Positions 54,329-62,884 of a stretch of 64,000 nucleotides of DNA are shown piece after piece. Where the stretch lies: NCBI RefSeq assembly GCF_001020565.1, contig NZ_LDAS01000001.1, forward strand, positions 286,402 through 350,401, written 5' to 3'. The stretch comes from Maribacter thermophilus. Its GTDB lineage: Bacteria; Bacteroidota; Bacteroidia; Flavobacteriales; Flavobacteriaceae. Within the stretch, counting starts at the first letter, position 1; each line of letters starts with the position of its first letter. The position numbers and the translations under genes are program-made. The notes beneath the pieces were generated by a model, which worked only from the letters and a program-made list of their open reading frames with translations, did no database searches and had not been told where the DNA came from.

Positions 54329-57300
54329 ATGACAAAATTAAAACTTTTAGGTATTGCACTGACCATACTATGTGTGCAAAATGCATTATCACAGGTTAAA
54401 ACGCTTTCTGGCGTGGTTTCCGATAAGGAAGGGGTTCCGTTGCCAGGGGTAAATGTTCTTGTAAAAGGTACTACGAACGGAACTTCGACAGATTTTGATG
54501 GTAATTATATGATCAGAAATGTAGAACCGAACAGTATATTGGTATTTAGTTATTTAGGATTTGCAACACAAGAAGTCGCATATAAAGGCAAAGATGATTT
54601 AAACGTTACATTATTAGAAGATACCTCGCAATTAGAAGAAGTTGTAGTAATTGGTTACGGGACTTCCAAAAGAAAGGACTTAACAGGAGCTATATCCTCT
54701 GTTTCTGCAGAAGAGCTAAAAGACCAGCCTTTTTCTTCTGTTGACCAAGCCTTAACCGGTAAAGCTGCCGGTGTTACGGTTTCTCAAAACTCAGGAGCTC
54801 CAGGTGGCGGTGTTTCAATTAAGATTAGAGGTATAACATCGCTTTATGGCAATGAACCTCTTTATGTTATAGATGGTACCCCAATATTTGCAGATAGAAA
54901 TAATACCTCTTTAGATTTGGGAGCGGCTTCAGGAGGTGGTTCTGGGCAAAATGTAAATTCCGCTTTGTCCGGTCTAAATATGTCCGATATTGAATCTATT
55001 GATATATTAAAGGATGCATCGGCCACTGCTATTTATGGGGCCAATGGTTCCAATGGTGTTGTTTTGATAACAACAAAAAAAGGTAAAAGAGGTAAAACTA
55101 CCATTTCTTTCGATAATTATACGGGTATACAAAGTGTCGCTAAATACTATGACATGATGAATTTACAAGAATACGCGCAATATACCAGTGATTTATTGAA
55201 ATCAGATAATAGAGATGTTCCGTTTATATTTCAAAACCCTAGTTTACTGGGGAAAGGAACAGATTGGCAAAAAGAAATTTTTAGAAGTGCGCTAGTCACA
55301 AATAACCAACTTTCTGTTTCAGGGGAAAAAGATGGAACACGCTACTATACATCCCTTGGTTATTTTAAACAAGAAGGTGTTATTGTAAATACAGATTTCG
55401 AAAGAATTTCAATGCGTTTAAATATAGAAACAAAAGTTAATGACTGGTTTAAAATAGGTAACAATATATCTTTAAGTAATGTTAAACAACGTATCGTTAA
55501 GAATGATGATAGAGGTGGTATTGTTTCTTCAGCCTTACGTTTGAGTCCGTTAATCCCTGTAAGATACCCAGATGGCAGCTATGGAGCTCCTGGAGGAGGC
55601 GTAAATGGTGCCTCGAACAATTATGAAGCAGTAAACCCTGTAGCCTATTCAGAATATGTTAACAACCTAGATAAAAAATTCAAAATAAATGGAAATTTAT
55701 TCGCGGAAATTTCATTTTTAAAAAATGTGACTTTTAGAAGTGAATTAGGATATGATTTAAATGCAGGAGACAGTAGGGTATTTATTCCTACATATGAGAA
55801 CATTGGTACAGCTGCAAATGAAGTGAACTCCTCACTAAAACAGCAAGATCAAAGTTATTATTGGACGGTAAAGAACTTTTTAACATATAACAACTCTTTT
55901 GATAAGCACAATGTTAATGTAATTCTAGGTCAAGAAAGTCAGAAAAGTAATTTTGAATACTTAAGGGGATCCAGAAGAGATCTAGAAGGGAATAATGAAT
56001 TTGATAATTTAGTGTTGGGGTTAAAATCGACCTCAGAGGTAGATAACCAAAGCTACGCGTGGGCTATGCAATCGTACATTGCAAGAGCCAATTATAACTA
56101 TGACAGTAAATATTATTTAACTGCTTCTATGAGGGCTGATGCGTCTTCAAACTTCGGGCCAAATAATAAATGGGGTTACTTTCCATCAGTTTCTGGTGCC
56201 TGGACCATTTCAAATGAAAATTTCATGAAATCTTCATCTGGGCCGATAAATTATTTGAAATTACGAGCAGGTTATGGTGAAGTGGGTAACCAGAATATTC
56301 CTAGCTTTTTGTATCAAACACAATTTGCTGCCGTTCCTTCATCTAGCGGACTGTCCTATGTATATACGGTAGATGGGAACCCTGATATTAAATGGGAAAC
56401 TTTGAAATCAACGAATATTGGTCTGGAAATCGGTTTGTGGGATAATGCCATTAGATTGGATCTTGACCTATATCAAAAGAAATCCTCAGATTTATTAATT
56501 CAAAGACCAGCTGATGATAGAACGGCAGGAAGGGTGCTGCCATATGAGAATGTAGGTGAAATGCTAAATAGGGGTATTGATATAAAATTGAACACAAGAA
56601 ATTACGAAACAGATGATTTTTCATGGAATTCCACTTTCATATTTTCAACATACAAGAACGAATTGACCAAATTCTATGGTGGTACAAAACCATTGACAGC
56701 TAATATTCCACAGTCAGATGGAGAATTATTGTATAGCTATGTTGAAGAAGGAGAATCTTTAGGTCAAATTTACGGTTTTGTTACAGATGGTATTTTCAGG
56801 ACCCAACAAGAAGTTGATGAAAGCGCTATACAAGTTCCAGGTAAAACCAGTGTAGGGGATATTAAGTTTAAAGATTTGAATAATGATGGTGAAATTACAC
56901 TTGACGACAGAACGTATATAGGATCAGCTCTTCCAAAATTTACTTATAGTGTAAACAACAATATAACTTATAAAGATTTTGATTTAAGTGTTGTGATTAA
57001 CGGATCTTATGGCAACAAAATTTACAATCAAAATAGATTTTATACCGAGGCATTACGTTTCTTGGGAGAAAATCAATCCACCGATGCCTTAAATCACTTT
57101 GTTGTAAATTATTTGCCGGATGGTGTTACTTTAGATGATGCGGCAAATATTGCCCAAGACACCGACATTCCACGAATTGATTTGGCGAACGGTAATTCCA
57201 ACACGCGTGTTTCCGATCGCTTTGTAGAAGACGGGTCCTACCTCAGAATACAAAATATTACCATGGGGTATAATATTGATCCTGATGTTTTAAGTAAAAC

Positions 57301-57481
57301 AAATTTCTTCACTAAAGCAAGAGTATATCTTTCAGGACAGAATTTATTCACTTTCACCAAGTATTCCGGTCTAGATCCAGAAATTGGAAGTAGAAATTCA
57401 GATATAAGGTTTGCAGGTTTAGATGTGGGTAGATACCCATTGGCAAAAACAATAACCTTAGGTGTTAATCTAACATTTTAA
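54329..57481 (+). CDS. SusC/RagA-family TonB-dependent receptor (xylan-type locus)
   Basis: Complete 1050-residue importer. The signal peptide ends 'NALSQ' (22), the carboxypeptidase-like domain covers about 25-100, the SusC entry motif LEEVVVIGYG is at 102-111 and the plug runs to about 235 ('ATAIYGANGSNGVVLITTKKGKRG' region). The barrel is marked by 'ITMGYNIDPDVL' and 'GLDPEIGSRN', with terminal Phe ('TLGVNLTF'). It is followed by susD, an SGBP and a GH10 xylanase, so xylo-oligosaccharides are the likely cargo. The preceding HTCS is the likely activator. Confidence 0.96.
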   Translation: MTKLKLLGIALTILCVQNALSQVKTLSGVVSDKEGVPLPGVNVLVKGTTNGTSTDFDGNYMIRNVEPNSILVFSYLGFATQEVAYKGKDDLNVTLLEDTSQLEEVVVIGYGTSKRKDLTGAISSVSAEELKDQPFSSVDQALTGKAAGVTVSQNSGAPGGGVSIKIRGITSLYGNEPLYVIDGTPIFADRNNTSLDLGAASGGGSGQNVNSALSGLNMSDIESIDILKDASATAIYGANGSNGVVLITTKKGKRGKTTISFDNYTGIQSVAKYYDMMNLQEYAQYTSDLLKSDNRDVPFIFQNPSLLGKGTDWQKEIFRSALVTNNQLSVSGEKDGTRYYTSLGYFKQEGVIVNTDFERISMRLNIETKVNDWFKIGNNISLSNVKQRIVKNDDRGGIVSSALRLSPLIPVRYPDGSYGAPGGGVNGASNNYEAVNPVAYSEYVNNLDKKFKINGNLFAEISFLKNVTFRSELGYDLNAGDSRVFIPTYENIGTAANEVNSSLKQQDQSYYWTVKNFLTYNNSFDKHNVNVILGQESQKSNFEYLRGSRRDLEGNNEFDNLVLGLKSTSEVDNQSYAWAMQSYIARANYNYDSKYYLTASMRADASSNFGPNNKWGYFPSVSGAWTISNENFMKSSSGPINYLKLRAGYGEVGNQNIPSFLYQTQFAAVPSSSGLSYVYTVDGNPDIKWETLKSTNIGLEIGLWDNAIRLDLDLYQKKSSDLLIQRPADDRTAGRVLPYENVGEMLNRGIDIKLNTRNYETDDFSWNSTFIFSTYKNELTKFYGGTKPLTANIPQSDGELLYSYVEEGESLGQIYGFVTDGIFRTQQEVDESAIQVPGKTSVGDIKFKDLNNDGEITLDDRTYIGSALPKFTYSVNNNITYKDFDLSVVINGSYGNKIYNQNRFYTEALRFLGENQSTDALNHFVVNYLPDGVTLDDAANIAQDTDIPRIDLANGNSNTRVSDRFVEDGSYLRIQNITMGYNIDPDVLSKTNFFTKARVYLSGQNLFTFTKYSGLDPEIGSRNSDIRFAGLDVGRYPLAKTITLGVNLTF

Positions 57482-57501
57482 TAAAATTAAAATTGATTAT
57501 T

Positions 57502-59019
57502 ATGAAAAAACAAATAAAAAAGGCATTGATGCTATTGACCGTGATTCTTTCTATGGTATCATGTTCAGATGACTTTACCGAGCTTAGATCGGAGAATTCA
57601 TTGTGCGTAGACTGTTTACCTCCAGGAGCATCGCCTTATGAAGGCATTCAAAACGGGATGTATACTAAAGGCTGGTTTGATTATAATTTTAAGGGTATGA
57701 TAACCCAAGGAGATACCTATGCCGGTAATGTGTGGGCCAACGATAATGAATTCAGACAATTCGCGGAAGCATCCGTGTTGAATGATAATGCCGTCCTCAA
57801 TAGTAATTGGACAGCGTTGTTTTCTGTAGTGAACCAAGCTAATTCTTTAATACAAGATTTGATCAGGGACAAAGATAATATTCCTGAAGACGCCTATATT
57901 CAAGGAATTGGAGTTTCAAAATTCATGCGAGCTACTGCTTATTTTTATTTAGTTAGAATATGGGGCCCCGTTCCGATTTTTGACGAAAACTCTGATGGTA
58001 TAAATGCCAAAAGGAATTTAGAAGCCGATGTTTATAAATTCATCGAGATGGATTTAGAGGATGCCGTAGAAAAATTAACCACAGAGCCAAAAACGGGAAG
58101 AGTTGGGAAATACTCTGCCATGGGTATGTTGGCAAAAGTGAAATTAAATTTAAAAAAATATGATGAGGCTGCCGATTTATGTAGAGGGGTCATAGAAAGT
58201 GGCAAGTTCGATTTGCTTGAAGATTACGGAAATTTATTCAACAACCCAAACTATAACAATAGCATAGAGAGTTTATTCTCTTTACAATGGACGGTAAATT
58301 GTAATGAATGGGGTACTCAAAATACCGAACAAGCCTTTATCGTACCATCGGGTTCCGGTATAACCGGAGGCGGAGATGGATGGGGTACTTACATGCCTAC
58401 CACTGATTTACCAGGATTGTACGAAGATGGTGATAAAAGAAGAAAACCCTCTATTATGATGGACGGTGATTTTTACCCAGAATTGTTAAGTAAAAAAGGT
58501 GGATATACATTTGATAAACTACCATCGCAAACCGCATTAAACTTTAGAAAGTATATTGTGGGTTCTGCAGATGATGGCTATAATGTTTGTTTTATGAGAA
58601 CAGACCAAAACACTAATATGTTAAGATATGCAGACGTACTATTAATGATGGCCGAAGCCAAATTAGGAACCAATGCCTCTACCTCTGACAGTGAAGCGCT
58701 ATCTGCTTTTAATAGAGTGCGTTCTCGCGCAGGTCTAAGTCCGGTGAGTACCATAACCCAAGCCAGTTTATTTAAAGAAAGAAGAATAGAGTTTTTGTTG
58801 GAAGGGCAATATTATTTTGATCTACAACGTAGAAATAGAGCCGATGCATTGGCAGAAATTGCCGCCCAAGAAAGAGGTTTCTACGGTGACGATGCCAGAA
58901 CTGAGTTAAATTCCATTAAAATAACACCAACAGATGATTTTTTCTCTATGCCGCTACCATCTGGCGCCATAAGTATCAATGAGAATTTGACAGATGAACC
59001 TGTTCCATTTAATTTTTAA
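57502..59019 (+). CDS. SusD/RagB-family glycan-binding lipoprotein
   Basis: A 505-residue lipoprotein partner of the preceding SusC. The ATG at 57502 gives 'MKKQIKKALMLLTVILSMVSC' with the lipidated Cys at 21; a TTG 9 bases upstream is less likely. SusD marks are 'SKFMRATAYFYLVRIWGPVPIF' near 135, 'LRYADVLLMMAEAKLG' near 378 and 'KERRIEFLLEGQYYFDLQRRN' near 430. It is probably exposed at the cell surface, binding oligosaccharides of the substrate cleaved by GH10. Confidence 0.95.
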   Translation: MKKQIKKALMLLTVILSMVSCSDDFTELRSENSLCVDCLPPGASPYEGIQNGMYTKGWFDYNFKGMITQGDTYAGNVWANDNEFRQFAEASVLNDNAVLNSNWTALFSVVNQANSLIQDLIRDKDNIPEDAYIQGIGVSKFMRATAYFYLVRIWGPVPIFDENSDGINAKRNLEADVYKFIEMDLEDAVEKLTTEPKTGRVGKYSAMGMLAKVKLNLKKYDEAADLCRGVIESGKFDLLEDYGNLFNNPNYNNSIESLFSLQWTVNCNEWGTQNTEQAFIVPSGSGITGGGDGWGTYMPTTDLPGLYEDGDKRRKPSIMMDGDFYPELLSKKGGYTFDKLPSQTALNFRKYIVGSADDGYNVCFMRTDQNTNMLRYADVLLMMAEAKLGTNASTSDSEALSAFNRVRSRAGLSPVSTITQASLFKERRIEFLLEGQYYFDLQRRNRADALAEIAAQERGFYGDDARTELNSIKITPTDDFFSMPLPSGAISINENLTDEPVPFNF

Positions 59020-59028
59020 ACTTCAATT

Positions 59029-60159
59029 ATGAAAAATTTGATAAAAATATATTTAGTTTCGGCAGTTTTTGCCCTTACATTATTTTCATGTTCAGAAGAT
59101 GAGGTTGAAATGCCGACAATCGCTACTTTTTCTTCACAGTCAAGCCCAAATGCATCAGGTACACCTGGTGAGTTGCTTAAGATTGAAGGAACAAATTTAA
59201 CGGGTTTGGAAAAAATTATTCTGAACAATACATTGGAGGTCTCTTTTAATCCGAATTTAAATTCGGATAATGCGATTTTTTTCAATATACCTAATTATGA
59301 TTTTGAAAACCCATATAATTTTGGGGTTCAACCTATACGGTTCATCATGGAAAATGGTGAAATTGATTCTGAAATTAACATTATACAACCTGCTCCTGTT
59401 TTCGATAAATTTAATGTTCTTAATCCTAAAGTTGGTGAAAAAGTAACCATAGAAGGTAGTTGGTTTATAGGTGTTCAATCGGTGACCTTCGGAGGGGAAC
59501 CCATAGAGTATAATCTGGTTTCGGATCAAGAAATGTATTTTACAGTACCTACTGATGCAACCGAAGGGAAACATGTAGTTATTACGACCGATGCGGGAAG
59601 CACTGCAATCGTGGAGCCAGGACCTGGTATCGAAAACACTACATTCGTTGATATCAATTTAGGATTTGTAGATTATTTGTTTGAAGATTTTGATGGAAAT
59701 GGTTTGTATACCAGTACTTGGGGATTTTATGGTGATGCAGGTGCTTTATCTGTAACCGCAGCTGGTGAAACTGGTAATTGTGCTCAATATGATTATAACG
59801 GAGCAACAGCAAACGGTTATAATGGGTGCCAAAACAATGAGGCTGGCGCATTTTTACCCAGTTCCGCTACTGATGCATCTAAAGTTACCTTCAAAATGAA
59901 GGTAAATGCCGATGCAGGTTCCTCTTTTGATGTTATTCTAGACACGTGGGCTTATAATTTTACCCTAGAAACAAGTGGATGGCAAGAAGTTTCAGCTAGG
60001 TTAGATGAATTTGGATCTGGTTATAACCCTGGTAATGCTGCTACGGATACAGAAAAAATAGATCCTTCCGGTGTATTACAGGTTAAAGTCTCTTTACCTA
60101 ACAATGGTAATGTTTCAAGTGTAAAATTTGATGATATTACATTCAGGGTAGAAGAGTAA
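59029..60159 (+). CDS. IPT/TIG-domain surface glycan-binding lipoprotein (SGBP-B like)
   Basis: A 376-residue lipoprotein whose signal ends at 'LTLFSC' (Cys21). Two IPT/TIG Ig-like repeats follow ('SGTPGELLKIEGTNLTGLEKIILNN' region near 42-65 and 'PKVGEKVTIEGSWFIGVQSVTFGG' region near 134-158). The C-terminal domain (about 210-375) is of the Bacteroidota surface glycan-binding type ('YLFEDFDGNGLYTSTWGFYG', 'SSVKFDDITFRVEE'). It stands at the SusE-like position after susCD and probably binds polymer at the surface. A terminator-like hairpin separates it from the xylanase gene. Confidence 0.88.
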   Translation: MKNLIKIYLVSAVFALTLFSCSEDEVEMPTIATFSSQSSPNASGTPGELLKIEGTNLTGLEKIILNNTLEVSFNPNLNSDNAIFFNIPNYDFENPYNFGVQPIRFIMENGEIDSEINIIQPAPVFDKFNVLNPKVGEKVTIEGSWFIGVQSVTFGGEPIEYNLVSDQEMYFTVPTDATEGKHVVITTDAGSTAIVEPGPGIENTTFVDINLGFVDYLFEDFDGNGLYTSTWGFYGDAGALSVTAAGETGNCAQYDYNGATANGYNGCQNNEAGAFLPSSATDASKVTFKMKVNADAGSSFDVILDTWAYNFTLETSGWQEVSARLDEFGSGYNPGNAATDTEKIDPSGVLQVKVSLPNNGNVSSVKFDDITFRVEE

Positions 60160-60180
60160 CCCAATTTATAGAGTAGAATA

Positions 60181-60216
60181 AAAGGTTACTAAATAAAAAA
60201 AATAGTAACCTTTTTT
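60181..60216 (+). terminator. Terminator-like hairpin between SGBP and GH10 genes
   Basis: Perfect 11-bp stem (60181-60191 with 60203-60213, core GGTTACTA/TAGTAACC), 11-nt A-rich loop and six T. The GH10 start follows after 12 bases, so it probably works as a partial terminator inside the operon. Confidence 0.75.
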
Positions 60217-60228
60217 AAATATATAAAA

Positions 60229-61641
60229 ATGAGAATAATCAAAATAATAATGGGAATAGCCTTTTTTTTGGTACTTACATTACTAAGTTGTAGTAAAGAT
60301 AATGATAAAGGAAATTCCGAAGAACCTTCTACTAAGTTAGAAATACCGTTTGCCTCAACAGCTAGTAATATTACAGATAATTCCTTTCAGGCCAATTGGG
60401 GTTTAATTCCCGAAGCAGAGAGTTATTTGGTGGATGTTTCAACAGATAGTGATTTTTCTGTTATGCTTAATGGTTACGATGCTCTAATCGTTCAAGATAA
60501 CAACGTTAACGTTACGGGACTTTCTCCAGCAAATAACTATTATTACAGGGTAAGAGCTAAAAAAGGCACCGAAATCACCAATAATTCAAATGTTATAACG
60601 GTTACAACAACAGGAGTTGCCTCTGAAGAATCTGAAGACCCGACTTTTCTTAAGGTTAAAGCAAATGCCTTGGAAAATCCTTTTTTTGTCGGTGTAGCGG
60701 TTAAATCGAATCAATTAACGGAGGGGAGTGCTTATGATGTGGTGCTAAAAAATGAATTTAGCAGCATTACGGCTGAGTACGAAATGAAAATGGATCCAAT
60801 TTCTACAGGGAGCGGATCTTATAATTGGGATGCCGCCGATAAAATAGTTAATTACGGAAATGATAACGGGATAAATGTTCATGGCCATGCTTTAGTGTGG
60901 CATAATGCCGTCCCCGATTGGTTATCTGATTTTTCGGGTACAGACGCTGAGTTTGCTTTGGAAGTAAAAAAATACATCACCGACGTGGTTACCCGTTATG
61001 CGGGAAAAGTAAGGTCATGGGATGTGGTAAATGAGGCAGTTGATGATAATGGTAATATGAGGAATACCATTTTTCTCCAAAAAATGGGTCCTGATTACAT
61101 TAAAGATTGCTACCAATGGGCGAGAGACGCCGCAAATGCAGCCGGCGATACTAACTTGTTATTGTTCTATAATGATTATGCCACATCAACCAATATACCC
61201 AAACAGGATCAAGTATTCAGTATCGTAGATGATTTAAAAGCAAGTAATCTTATTGATGGTGTTGGTTTTCAGATGCATAATACGTATTTGAGTCCTACTA
61301 AAGAACAAATAGAAACCGATATTAATAGAGCTGTTGCTTTAGGCCTGAAAGTTCATGTTTCTGAGTTGGATATTCAAGTGAACCAAAATAATGATATCAC
61401 TTACCTAACAGCGGAAAGGGCATTGGCTCAAAAGGAAAAGTATAAAGAAATAGTTAAAATATACAACGCACTTCCTGAGACAAATAAATATGCTTTAACA
61501 GTGTGGGGTTTTAAAGATAATGAATCTTGGATACCTTATAGTACGGATTTAAATCATCCAGGAAATGACTGGCCGCTATTGTATAATAATAAATTTGAAT
61601 TGAAAAAGGCTCATACAGGATTTTTAGAGGGGTTAGATTGA
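60229..61641 (+). CDS. GH10 endo-1,4-beta-xylanase lipoprotein with fibronectin III-like domain
   Basis: A 470-residue surface lipoprotein (signal ends at Cys21, 'TLLSC'). Residues about 40-128 form an FN3-like module ('ITDNSFQANWGLIPEAESYLV' and 'LSPANNYYYRVRAKKG'). Residues about 142-466 are a GH10 barrel with 'HGHALVWHNAVPDWL', the acid/base Glu269 in 'WDVVNEAV' and the nucleophile Glu379 in 'HVSELDIQ'. 'ALTVWGFKDNESWI' closes the active site. GH10 enzymes cut internal xylan linkages with retention. As the only hydrolase in this locus it would supply xylo-oligosaccharides to the SusCD pair upstream; debranching and xylosidase genes must lie elsewhere. Confidence 0.94.
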   Translation: MRIIKIIMGIAFFLVLTLLSCSKDNDKGNSEEPSTKLEIPFASTASNITDNSFQANWGLIPEAESYLVDVSTDSDFSVMLNGYDALIVQDNNVNVTGLSPANNYYYRVRAKKGTEITNNSNVITVTTTGVASEESEDPTFLKVKANALENPFFVGVAVKSNQLTEGSAYDVVLKNEFSSITAEYEMKMDPISTGSGSYNWDAADKIVNYGNDNGINVHGHALVWHNAVPDWLSDFSGTDAEFALEVKKYITDVVTRYAGKVRSWDVVNEAVDDNGNMRNTIFLQKMGPDYIKDCYQWARDAANAAGDTNLLLFYNDYATSTNIPKQDQVFSIVDDLKASNLIDGVGFQMHNTYLSPTKEQIETDINRAVALGLKVHVSELDIQVNQNNDITYLTAERALAQKEKYKEIVKIYNALPETNKYALTVWGFKDNESWIPYSTDLNHPGNDWPLLYNNKFELKKAHTGFLEGLD

Positions 61642-61669
61642 TTTAGTTAGTTAGTTGTTAGTTATGGAG

Positions 61670-61705
61670 AATCACCTGAAGAAGCATATTCAGGTGATTT
61701 TTTTT
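61670..61705 (+). terminator. Rho-independent terminator of the xylan-type operon
   Basis: Perfect 11-bp stem (61670-61680 with 61689-61699, core ATCACCTGAA/TTCAGGTGAT), 8-nt loop and a T-run of nine, 28 bases after the GH10 stop. Confidence 0.9.
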
Positions 61706-61768
61706 GCATTAAAGTATTTTTAGGCTTTTACGTTATATAGACGTATTGTTGGCAAAGGTTGTTAATAC

Positions 61769-61807
61769 AAAAAAAGCAGCGACCTGTTTGGTATCGCTAC
61801 TTTTTTT
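61769..61807 (-). terminator. Terminator of the second dps gene (possibly bidirectional)
   Basis: A-run, stem AGCAGCGA/TCGCTACT with one G-T pair, 11-nt loop and a T-run on each strand (61769-61782 with 61794-61807). It lies 23 bases beyond the dps stop on the minus strand. Confidence 0.8.
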
Positions 61808-61830
61808 GATTTTTAATGTATTGTTACCCC

Positions 61831-62307
61831 TTATTGCAAAACGGAAGTAAGCATCCAGATGAGTTTTTCTTGTTTGCCGATCAGGTCGCTCATTAAAGAA
61901 GCCGTACCCTCATCGTTGTTTTCGCCTGAAATTTCCAGTACGGTACGTTCGTGATCTAATAATACATTTAAGTTTTCTACGATCAATTGAACACCAGTTT
62001 TACCGTCAGCTACATCCTTAACGGTCATAATGGTCTTGTTTTCAAGATAATCCTCAAAAGTGTGCAACGGAGTTAACCCTAAAGAGAGAATACGCTCCGC
62101 AATTTCATCCACCACCTCACTGGCATCTGTATAAAGCTCTTCGTACTTTTCGTGCAACATAAAAAAATGGTTGCCCTTAACGTTCCAGTGTAATCCCCTA
62201 AGATTCATGTAATAGGCTTGATAATCGGCCAAAAGAAGATTAAGCTTGTTGGTAATATCTATTTTATATGTTTGATCTAACCCGGTTTGTATTGCTGTAG
62301 TTTCCAT
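61831..62307 (-). CDS. dps: Dps-family ferroxidase / DNA-protection protein (second copy)
   Basis: A 158-residue ferritin-like protein. Ferroxidase motif: 'LRGLHWNVKGNHFFMLHEKYEELYTDASEVVDEIAERILSLG' region around 36-77, with the His, Asp and Glu ligands in the usual spacing. It is the same length as the copy at 28787-29263 but differs in sequence through most of its length, so it is not a recent duplicate. It is a single gene between two terminators. Its upstream dyad differs from that of the first dps (62363-62376), suggesting a different signal. Confidence 0.94.
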   Translation of the reverse strand: METTAIQTGLDQTYKIDITNKLNLLLADYQAYYMNLRGLHWNVKGNHFFMLHEKYEELYTDASEVVDEIAERILSLGLTPLHTFEDYLENKTIMTVKDVADGKTGVQLIVENLNVLLDHERTVLEISGENNDEGTASLMSDLIGKQEKLIWMLTSVLQ

Positions 62308-62332
62308 AATAAATGTGTTTTAATTTGTTCTG

Positions 62333-62376
62333 TAAAATTACCTCGGAGGTGTCTTACGGATGGTAACATGTGTTAC
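62333..62376 (-). promoter_or_regulatory. Crp/Fnr-geometry dyad and -7 element of the second dps
   Basis: Inverted repeat GTAACA-TG-TGTTAC at 62363-62376, that is GTAAC-N4-GTTAC, the half-site geometry of Crp/Fnr operators. The -7 element TAATTTTA reads on the minus strand from 62340 to 62333. The distance from dyad centre to the end of the -7 element is 36.5 bases, identical to the three boxes of the stress island. Confidence 0.6.
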
Positions 62377-62884
62377 ATAGTCCATTGATTTTATCTATTC
62401 CAATATTTATAAAATAGAAGGGTTTTTTTTAGTTTTTTTCTTGATTGCTCATATTTTGTTACAAATAATGTACTATTTGGTTTACATTAGGAAGTAGGGC
62501 CAAATTAGACCTTATGTAATGATGTTTGGCTGGTGCTGTTTAACTATAGGTATAGGAAAAAACAATATAGTTAAAGCATGAAAGACCATAATAAAAGAGA
62601 ATTTTTTACTTATAATGTCATATCTTTCGAGTCCTCCCCCGAAACCAATACAATTCATAAGTAATATTTTTTGCTTGTTTCAAGGGTGGATTGCCTCTTA
62701 ATATTTTGAGGAAATCCTTAAACGGGCTTGGGCAATGGCCTTGATAGTAGTATATAAGATGCCTGAAAAATGAATCATAACCAAGTAATAACAATATTTC
62801 AAACTACATTTTTGTAGGGTTTTGCCTACTTAAATAGGTGTTTAACAACTAAATATGTTTTAAACAGGTAAGAACATTTAATTT
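62377..62884. other. AT-rich intergenic region with a 10-bp inverted repeat
   Basis: Divergent spacer between the second dps and the TPR gene. It holds perfect inverted arms TTTAACTATA (62539-62548) and TATAGTTAAA (62566-62575) with a 17-base loop, possibly an operator or leader structure of the plus-strand gene. Nothing else could be supported. Confidence 0.4.
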
